This document shows, piece by piece, positions 7,681 to 17,700 of a DNA stretch of 64,000 bases; the stretch's first letter is position 1, and each line of letters begins with the position of its first letter. Made by a program: the position numbers and the translations under genes. The notes under the pieces were generated by a model. It was not told the DNA's origin. It saw nothing but the letters and a program-made list of their open reading frames with translations, and searched no databases. This stretch comes from an uncultured Collinsella sp. (lineage in GTDB: Bacteria > Actinomycetota > Coriobacteriia > Coriobacteriales > Coriobacteriaceae). The stretch is taken from the NCBI GenBank assembly GCA_900541695.1, contig UQKL01000015.1, positions 1 through 64,000 on the forward strand, read 5' to 3'.

Positions 7681-8682
7681 ATGCGAAAAGACAAGAACGA
7701 GCAAAATGAAATCGCGAGGCCTGTTGGCAAACACTTTGCACAGGTTGATGATTCTAAGGCAGAGCCTTGCTGCGCGGAGTCGGCGGCCCCTGCTTTCAAA
7801 GTGCGTAAACGCCTATGGGCAGTTGCGGTGCTGCTGTGTGCCGTCGCGATTGCAACGGGAACCTACCTTACCTACACGGCCTTTTTGGCGGGTGACTTTC
7901 TTAAGTCGGTCGCTGTCTCGGGCACGTCACAGGCGCTGTTTGCCTCGGACATGCTTACGGGCTACACGAATGAGACGCTGAATGACGGGGATATTGCCGT
8001 CCGAAGCGTCATTGCCGACACGAGTGGGGAAAACTGCTCTTTTACCTTTCGCATTTACAACCATCTGCTGGGCGACAAGAACAAGGTCAACGACAAGGAC
8101 GTTAACACGACGCTGAGCGTGACGGCGACGGGTACGACGGGCACTTGGAGTGTTGACGGTAAGCCCGCGCTGACGGAGGGCAGCAGCGTTGCCCTATCTT
8201 TCCCTGCCAACAAGGCGACCATGTATACCTATAAGGTTGCGTTTTCCAAGGCGGACCTCAACAAAGCATCCTTCACCGTTAAGGCCCAGGTCGGCTCCAA
8301 TAGCCCCGGCACCAACCTTAAATGGCTCGCCGCCAAGATTGCGCCTTCCGAGCGTGCAGAGGTAACGGCTTCGGGCGTTTCGGGCGAGTGGGTCGACGAG
8401 AACTCGGATACCGGCGCTTTTGACGCCTACAACTATCGTGTGACGGTTACGGGCGTTACGACTAAGGTAAAGCTCACGTGGGGAAGCGGGGTCGAGCTCG
8501 ATCCGTTCTTTAAGCAGAACCACGAGAACGTTGACGTGCAGAAAACCGTCAACGGCGGCTCGGTCGAATATGATGCATCTCCCGGCTCGGAAATTATTAC
8601 CTTTTACCGAGCGGGCACCGGTAAGCCGACCGGCTGGGATGCCGACGACATCAAAGTTACGTGTTCGGCCGCACAGAACTAG
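7681..8682 (+). CDS. Membrane-anchored exported protein, surface cluster member 3
   Basis: This 333-residue protein has a charged cytosolic N-terminus of about 43 residues, a membrane segment (about 44-66) and an external domain rich in Thr, Val and Asp. The sequence after the membrane segment (TYLTYTAFLAGDFLKS) is comparable in position with the AYFTD region of TasA-like proteins, but similarity is weak. No catalytic motif is seen. It is the third small gene of the cluster; the giant gene starts 69 bp later with no terminator between, so one transcript is likely. Confidence 0.75.
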   Translation: MRKDKNEQNEIARPVGKHFAQVDDSKAEPCCAESAAPAFKVRKRLWAVAVLLCAVAIATGTYLTYTAFLAGDFLKSVAVSGTSQALFASDMLTGYTNETLNDGDIAVRSVIADTSGENCSFTFRIYNHLLGDKNKVNDKDVNTTLSVTATGTTGTWSVDGKPALTEGSSVALSFPANKATMYTYKVAFSKADLNKASFTVKAQVGSNSPGTNLKWLAAKIAPSERAEVTASGVSGEWVDENSDTGAFDAYNYRVTVTGVTTKVKLTWGSGVELDPFFKQNHENVDVQKTVNGGSVEYDASPGSEIITFYRAGTGKPTGWDADDIKVTCSAAQN

Positions 8683-8751
8683 CCGAAGCGATCCGCAAGC
8701 ATAGATTTTGAGACCCCACGCGGGGCATGAGATAGAACGAGGTAGGATCAG

Positions 8752-11700
8752 ATGAGAACGGCAAAGCGCATAACAACCGCATGCCTGACTGCGATCATGA
8801 TTTTCCAGGCGCTCGCGCCTTCCACAGAGGTGTTCGCGCAAGAGCTCGACGCCGTTATAGAGGCGTCCGTCTCCGCCGCGCGCGCCGCGGGCAATACTGC
8901 CCGCTCCGTACAGGATGCCGTGGCCACCTCGCTGCAAGATGCTGACCAGGCTGCATCTGATGATGCCGCGACGACTCCGGGCGCCGATGCGGGCGCCACC
9001 GAGGGCGGCGACGGTTCTACCAACGCTGGCGAATCGCAGGACTCCACGACCGATGGAACCACTAACGGCGATACCCCAACGGAGGGCGACGCATCCCAAG
9101 ACGATGCGGCTGCCGATGAGGGCGCCGCCGACGAAGATCAGGCGGATGACGCGGACACAGATGCGGCTGCGCAGGCTAGCACCGACCCCGCCATCAAGAC
9201 CGCTGGTGAGCTTGATGGCGCGCTGGTCGACGGCAAGGTCACCGTGAACGACGCTGGCGAGGTCACGGCCATCACCTTCGGATCCAACGCCGACCTTATC
9301 GCCATCTCCAACACCGACCCCGCCATCTACCAGAACGCGAGCATCTCCAAGACCGGCTTGAGCGGCGTCGACTTCGACGTGTGCAGCGCGCAGGCCGTGG
9401 GCGACCTGGGCAATCTCGCGTTCCAGGGGTTCGGCAGCGATGCCCACCCCTTCAAGGGTACGCTCGACCTGGGCGGCAGGTTCCTTACCGCCAACAAGAC
9501 GCTCTTCAACAACATCGAGCTCAACGATAACAACGGCACCGTAAAGCTCACCTGGAAGGGCACCGATGCTCAGCCCATCGTGGCCGCAAAGGTCACGGGC
9601 GCGGGCAAGACGCTCAGCGCTGCCATTACCGTAGACAAGCCCGAGAGCGGCGATACGAGCGTCGTCAAGCTCACTTCGCCGCTCGTGGGTGAGGTTACGG
9701 GCGAGCTCACGCTTGACGCCACGTATTCGACAAGCGCGAATAGCCCCCTGGCGATTGGCATGCAATCGTCCACGGGCAATCTGGGCCTACTCGCGAACAC
9801 CCTTACTGCAGGCGCATCTCTTACGATTGCGGGGCTGAATGGCCTGCCGAAGAGCTTCAACGGCACCCCCACCATCGATGCTACGGGCGCTGGTGCCAAT
9901 GCCGGCGGCCTTATTGGCGAGGCAGGCGAGGGGGCTGCCGTCACCCTTGCTTCGAATGTCGATGTTTCGGCACTGAGCGTCGCGGGTAATAATGCGGCGG
10001 GCGGCCTTATCGGTAAGGCGACCAGGCTTACGCTTGCCGTAGATACGGACAACAGCGGAAAAGATGCCTCGGGCAAGGATATCAGTATCAAGCCAGCGCA
10101 CTCGGTTGGGTCGTCATCAGCCGGTACGTATGCCGGCGGCCTTATCGGTGACGCCTCGTTTGCCAGCGATTTCACTATCGAGAATGGCACCTTCGATTTT
10201 GGCGAGGGCGTGGCGCTCAGTGTGGCCAACACGACCGCCGCCCCCTCTGTCGGTGGCCTGTTCGGCGTGCTCGACATCTCGAACGGCGATGTGACCGTAA
10301 ACGGCGGATTGTATAAAAGCACGCTGCAAAACGGCGCGGACAACAGCAACAACAACGGCGTGCGCGGGAACTACGGCGGCTTGGTGGGCAAGCTGTGGGG
10401 CCAGAAATACGGCGACGCACTGCACGCGTTCACGGTGAAGGGTGGCGCTGAGGTGTCGTTTGGCGTGGGCTCTAACGGCAAGCTCGCGTATGCGGGCGGC
10501 CTGGTAGGCTACCTTGGTGAAGGCGGCGGGAGCGACAATGTGTCCGCCGTGGTCATCAGTGGCGCAGCGGTGACGTGTGCAACCTCGGGCTACGCCAGCA
10601 ACAACGGCAAATACGGCGGCGCCGTGGGCGTCGTGGACACCAAAAACGTGCTGGAAGTGCGCGGCCTAACGGTCAAAACCGCCAGCGGCGCTACCATCGG
10701 CGGCACAAACGGCGGCTTTGCCGGAGTCGTTGGGTCGTCGTGGCTCGGCATCGTCAAGTTCAGCGGTATCACCGACCTGTCGGATGCCGCCTTCGTGGAA
10801 AATGATCACACCGCGCAGCTGATTTATGAGAACTTCAATTCACTGATTTTTGCTGCCGGTAGCGGAAGCGACAGAGGTGCCACCGTAGGCGGTACCACGG
10901 AATGGCAATACAAGCGTCCCTCTAAGCCGGTCAAGATCGATGACATCTACAGCTACGGCCAGGTTATTCGCCTGGGTGATAGTTTTATTACGCTGAACCC
11001 GACGACACACGAGCTGACTCTACCGGCACCGTTGGAACTGACTAACGGCGTCTATGCTCTAGCCTCGCTTGAGGATTTCGCCAAGCTTGCGATTACCTGG
11101 CAAACCAACGGCTACTACTCAATGGTCGAAGGCGTTACCGAAAACAATCTGAATGGTTTAAAGTCCTCGACCATTACGGTGAACGGCACAATTGACCTCA
11201 AGGGTACAGGCCTGACGGGCTTCACTCAGGACCGCGCAAACGACTCGCAAGTTTTCTCGGGTACGTTGAACGGCGGCGGCACGATCAAGCTTGCTGTCGG
11301 TGAGCCTTACGGCATGCGCGGGAACGCCCCTCTGGGCGCCGACGACATCAGTGCCGGCAACGGAAAAATCTACCGTCACGGCCGCCTGGGCTTGTTCGCA
11401 GCAATCAACGGCGCAGCCGCCAACAGCGAGACTGTCTCCAACGTCACCATCGCTGGCTCCATGAGGTTCGATAACGGCTCGGCAATCGAGGCTGGATCGC
11501 TTGCGGGCGCCATTGCGGGTGGTCTGACGCTGTCTGGCGCAACGTGCGAAACGAATATCGCATGCGATGATACGTTCACCAACGATGTGAACATTGGTGG
11601 TATTGCAGGCAGCGTGTCGGCAGCTTCTACGGTTACGTTTAGGGACAGTAGCAAGGCTCAAGCGAGCATCACTGCAACTAAAACGCTTAATGGCAACAGC

Positions 11701-14700
11701 CGTATTGGCGGCGCCATCGGCTATGTGGGCAATTATGTCTCGACATTCAACGTTACGGGCCTTGAGGTCAGCGGAAAAATCGAGACCGGCAATTGCACCA
11801 GCGGCAAGATTGCCCAGGTCGGCGGTCTTATCGGCTGCATCGCACAGAGCACCTATGGGGCTGATGGGGCAATAGCCAACTCGGCCAAAAAGGACGTTAA
11901 CATTACGGGCCTTTCGTTCAACTCGTTCAAGATGGGAGTCGGAAAGAACGGCGATAAGCTCAATGGCGTGGGCGGTCTCTTGGGTTATAGCTGGGGCAAC
12001 GCGGTCGTAACTATCGGAGATGACAACATTAACAAGAGTGAAAACTCCTATGCTTTGAAAACGACCAACGCTTCTATAATCGCGACTGTGGATGATTCCA
12101 AGGAGCTTGGCGGCCTTGTATACGCAGCCAGCGGTCACTGGATTATCAACAACTACGCCATCGATCTCTCGGGCACAAAGATTAATGCAGGCGCCGCTCA
12201 GACGCTCGGCGTTCTAGTTTGCCGCGGCTGCAAGGTGGATGATAAGACGACATATGGCGTCGAGAGCTACCTAGGCCTGTACTTGGAGGACAGGGCTTAT
12301 TGGGATACCGCCTATAGGGTGCCCACCGGCGAGGGGGCCATCGTTGCGTCGGGCGTAACGTCCTTCGATGAATGGGTTGGCAGCGGTGTAAAACCAAACA
12401 ACGGCAGCAAGCTCATGGACGCCGACTGGAACACGGTCGTTTCGCTACACACACAGAAAAACAAGCTGGACATGGACGGCGATTCCACAAAAGACAACAG
12501 CTACCATAATCGCTCGTCTTTCGGTCGAAGCCAGAATACGAACGGCAATACCCGCTACTTCTACAACCTCGACATAGCCTCTAAGAATTGTGAAGGCGGC
12601 TTTAGTGGCAGTCAAATCGATACAGCGGACAAGCTGCTCTTATGGTCTGCTTTCTGCTATGCTCCCGCCGGTATTCGTTCGACAATCGTTCCCGATGGTA
12701 CGACAGGGCTCGATGATTCCATAACCATAACGGGCACAATCGATTTGGCCGGCTACAGCTACTATCCCACTCAACCGATCGGAGAGGTGACGGTTAATAA
12801 TGCGGCCATCACCTTCTACTACTCCAAGATCAAGGCCGAGCAGAATGGCAACAAGCTAAACTCCGATGCCACCCAGCACGAGAACATGCACTGCGGTCTT
12901 TTTCAAACGGTGGCAGACGGCGATCTCACAGTAAGCAACGTCACTTTGGGTGGTACCGTTGGGCCCGTTATCAATGACGGAAAGAGCTCTACTGACGCTA
13001 TTGGCGCGGGCGGAAGCTCATCGGGCGCGCTCGTGTGCCGCTACGTGTATGGGTCCAGCGACGGCAATGGCACCAAGATTAGAAAGATCTCAATTGATGA
13101 TCTTACACTCAACAATCTGATTGTCGACGGCGCCAACAGCCCCACGGACGCTAACGCCTATATGCCTCTGCTTATCAACGAGATGCAGAAGTACGTGAGC
13201 CTGAACGCGAAGAATATCAAGACTACTGGGTACACGAGTGGCACCAAGGCGGCTACGTCGCTGTTCGGAAAGCTTGGTGTAGGCAGTGAGGCCGATCAGG
13301 TGACGGCGAAGTTTGAGCAAATCAGCTTGCCCAGCCAAGAGAACAATACGATCTTCACCCATGCGAGCCTGCTGGAGAGTTTTGGCTACGGAAGCACGAG
13401 CACGGGCTCTGCGGACTACACCTTTACTAAGGCCGATGGCGATGCGGGCAAGGTGACCTACGGATCCGAGATTGATGGGAGTACGGAGTACCCGGGCAAG
13501 CAGCTTTGGTATTACGACGAAGCGACGTATGGTGCCGTGAGCGGCTATGTGACGGTTGATGGTAAGAAGGACGGTGACGTCAGGCCTTGGTTCGGTGACT
13601 ACCTTCCTTATGTTTACAAGGGAAAAGCCGCCGAGGATGGCGTCCAGTATCACGAAATTAAAGTCAACCAGCGCATTCCAAAGCTGGTAATGGGATGTGG
13701 TACCTACGGCGATCCTTATTCCGTCACAAACGCGGCGGAGATGAATGCCATTGCCAACTACATTAATAACATGACGGCGCTTGACGGCTGGGAGGTCACC
13801 ATTGTCGCCGACCAGGGTAGGCTCTGCACTCGCCGCAGCAGCGATCACTCGACCGACAATGAGGTTACGTACGTCTACAAGCAGGCGAACGGTACCGATA
13901 ATAAATGGGAGAAGAAGACCGGAGACGCGTCGACCAATTCCCCGCAGACGCTGAGCGACGAAACCATGCACCGCTATATGCAGAGCGCGTATTACAGCAT
14001 CGAGCCTACTGAGGGCAATACGATTACTCTCGACGGCGCATCGTTTGGCGGTTTTGGAAATAGGGCCAACCCGTTTAGGGGCGTCATCGTTGGCAACTTT
14101 GGCAGTGATAATAAAAACGCAACCATCAAGATAGAGAATAACGAGGGTTCGCTTCGCGGCCTTATTCCCTATAGTTACGGCAGCGTGGTGCGCGATCTGA
14201 ATATTCGCTATGTGAACGCGTCGGCGACTATTACTTATTCTGCCAAGGATGCCGACGGCGTTCCGACGGCGTTTTTCGGTGGCGTTGTCGGCTGCATCCT
14301 TGGTGGCGATAACATTATCGATGGCGTGGTCGTTAATGGGACGACGGCCGAAAACCCTACAACGGGATTTACCGTCACGGGCGGTGGCGACAAGCCGCAT
14401 CTTGTTCCCATTGGTGGCTACGTCGGTGCCATTGCGGGTGGCGGCGTGATTTTCCGCAATATGGACAAAAGCGGAAAATCTTCCTGGCGTGCTGGAACTG
14501 GTGACAAATCTCGTGGTCTGGGAAAGGGCAACTTTGATCTCTACAACAATCCCTACGTCGGTCGCGTGATTGATGGCTATGCCTTTAGCGAGGGCTGTAA
14601 GGTTGAAAACGGTAACGCTAACTACCAGATTAACGAGCTCACAAAAAAAGGAACCCCCTGTGTCACCACCACGGGCACCGACAACAAGTACCTCGGCACT

Positions 14701-17700
14701 AACGCCGAGGCTCCTGTGACCATGGTGAAAAACGCCCAGGGCCTTTTGGTGCTCTCGGCCATCATCAGCTCGGGTGCGGGTGCTGGCGCGGCACATACCA
14801 ACTACTCCAATAATGGCGTGTTCCGCGGTTCCAAGGCTTACTGGGGCAGCGATTCGCAAGACCCGGCGATATGCGGCTACCTGTTTGGCAACAAGGAATA
14901 TGGCAAGGTACGGAATGCTAACTACGCAAATGTGGGCAAGCCTGAGAGTGCTGCCGGCGATTTCGAAATCGCCAAAAACGACGACCAGAAGGCCCCCGGC
15001 AAGCAGGGGTGGCACGGCCCGCTCGACCATGATGACGATGTAAATTCGCCCTACCTGGTGGCGTCCTACGCTGCCGACTACCAAACGGGCTATGTGTGCG
15101 CGTCGAAATCGATCGGCATGAGCTTGGAGTTCAAGCAGGGCGACACCTACGATATGACCGACTACGGCACGGGGTACGTGGGCCTAAACGGCCGCTACTA
15201 TTCCAATGCCTGCAATTCGAACCAGCCGGGCACCGACCGCGACCGTATTACGCCGCACGTAGCCACGATCGACGGTAACGGCGCCACCATCACGGTGGGT
15301 ACCGAAGGCACCGCCTACGGCGTCGTCGAATACGCCGACGACGACTATAAGGTCTCGGGCGTGGGTGGTCTATTCAGCACCGTGATGTTCACCTCCACCA
15401 ATGTGGGGCAGAGCGTCACCGCGAACGACGGCGCGCAGGTCAAAGACCTCACCTTTAGCAACTGCAACGTAGCGCTCACCTATATCGACACCAACGGCGA
15501 AGCCAAACCAGGAGAGGCGCCGAACGACCTTACCGGTGCCGGCCTTTTGGCGGGTGCAACGGGCAACTACGACGACGGCACGTGCGGCATCTACCGCAAC
15601 GTGCAGATGAAGAACTGCACCGTGTCGGGCGCAAAGAGCGTAGGAGGGCTTCTTGGCAGCTCGGGCCGCGCCAGACGAACTACGAGCGAAGACAGAACCT
15701 ATATGGTCGAGTTCGGGGACGGGTGGGGCCCCGCGTATCTCTATGACTGCTCATACACTGGCCTTAACGTCACGGGCGAGAAGAATGTCGGTGGCTATGT
15801 GGGTACGGTCGCCTCGGCGTGCGGTGTGTGGACAACCGCAAGCACAGGGGTGAGCGAAAGGACCGTTGGCAAAAACTCGACCATAACTGCCACAGGGACA
15901 GTGCCCTACGTGGGCGGCGTGCTCGGCTATGTCGAAAGAAGCGATATCTCGGTCAACACCAACATCGGCACCACCACAGCGGCCCAGTCGTCGTGCACGG
16001 CAGTCATCTCTGGGGTAAACGTGCTAGCCACCGGGTCGAACTCCGATGACCATATGGGCGCCGGCGGCGTGGTCGGACGCGCCCGTGGCGGCGTTATTTC
16101 TATGAGCAACGTGCGCATTGATGGCGGAAACGGCACCGAGAACGCCGTCATCGGCGATAAGGCCGGAACGAACAATAGCATCTACAATGCGGGCGGCCTG
16201 ATTGGTGAGGTTACGAGTAGCGGTAGCCCCAACAAGTACTGGTTCGACGACTGCAGTGTCAAGAATGTCAGCATCGCCGGCACCGGCAAATGCTCGGGCG
16301 GGCTTATCGGCTACTTCTTCAGCAATGTGAATATAGCCTGCAACAACATCGCGATCGAGAACGCTACGATTAAGGGTAACTGGAGCGGCGGTCTGCTGGG
16401 CGCGAATAACGCGAGTAACAGCGGATCCGTCGTCATCGACGTTACCAACACAAAGGTATCCAACACCACGTTTAGCGAAAGGTCCAACGGCGGCATTATG
16501 GGCGACGGGCGCGGCCAGTTCCATCTGTTAAACGTGCTCATGGACAGCAATAGCTACAATGCGGGCAAAACCCAGGGCGTACTCTTGGGCGAGGTTGACA
16601 CGGGGGATGGTAAGTACAGCCTTTCCGCAGCGGGCGTGGAAGTAAAGCCCGGTAGTGGCAAGACCACGAGCGACCTGCCGCCGATGGTTTACACGACCAA
16701 TACGAATACGGCTGCTGTTAACGAGAAAACTTATATTGCCTTCGGCGACTACAACGGCACGGCTGCCGCGCCCAACGAGAACAAAACGCTTTACGGCGCA
16801 GGCGATACTGCTACCACGGCAACGAGTCCGTACGTGACCACGAGGCCCGTGAGCACGCTGGCGGTGCGTGCCTCCGACGGCGACACCACCGACCGCTACC
16901 TGTTTGGCGACGGCGCCGCCATTGACACCGCGACGACCATCCAAAGCCAAGCGGGTGCCCGCGTTCCCGGCCGCTACACCTACACCAACATCGCCGGCAT
17001 CAATGATGCCGGCGCATACCAAAACACGAGCACCTATAGCGCGGACAGCTCGCGTAGCACCTATAACGCTAACAACATTACTTCGGGCAAGAAGGCCAAA
17101 ACTGACTTCCCCGTGCTCGTGATTCCGGGCAACGATACCACGACGGTGGAGAGCTACCTGAACATCGTGACCAATGGCGGCTTCTCCGATGCCCGCCGCC
17201 TCAACGGCAGCACCGCGCATGTGACCGCCACCGCCGAGGTCTTCTCGCTCGCCGATAACGGCACCTTCGTCAAGGACGTAGCCGCCTCGCAAGCGCCCAC
17301 GCTCAAGGTGCTCAACAATGGCACGAGCTCTATGGCATTCCGCGCGAGCACCGACTGGGACAATGAGCAGGGGCGCTTCACGCTGCTTACGGTCACCTTT
17401 AGCGAGGCCGGCCAGAGCTACCGTGTACAGGTACCCATCATCGTCAAGCGCATGCTCGAGATCGACTTTACCGCCACCTACTCCGAAGGTGCGAACTTCA
17501 AGGCTGCCGACTATGCGACAAAATACGACAAGCACGTACTTGTGAGCAGCGGCGACACCATGACCGGCTACCTTACCTGGACCTATGGCAGCGCTCGGGG
17601 CAAGCCGGTCGATTACGGCTGGAACACGCTGCTCGAAGCCGGCGGCTCTATGGGTCCGCTCAACAAGAGCATTACCTTCGGTGCCACGCTGCCCGAGGGT

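Noticed and set aside
13090..15084. 664-codon antisense frame inside the giant surface gene (also 8194-9765)
   Set aside because: The composition is that of a shadow frame; the plus-strand frame is uninterrupted with signal peptide and repeats.
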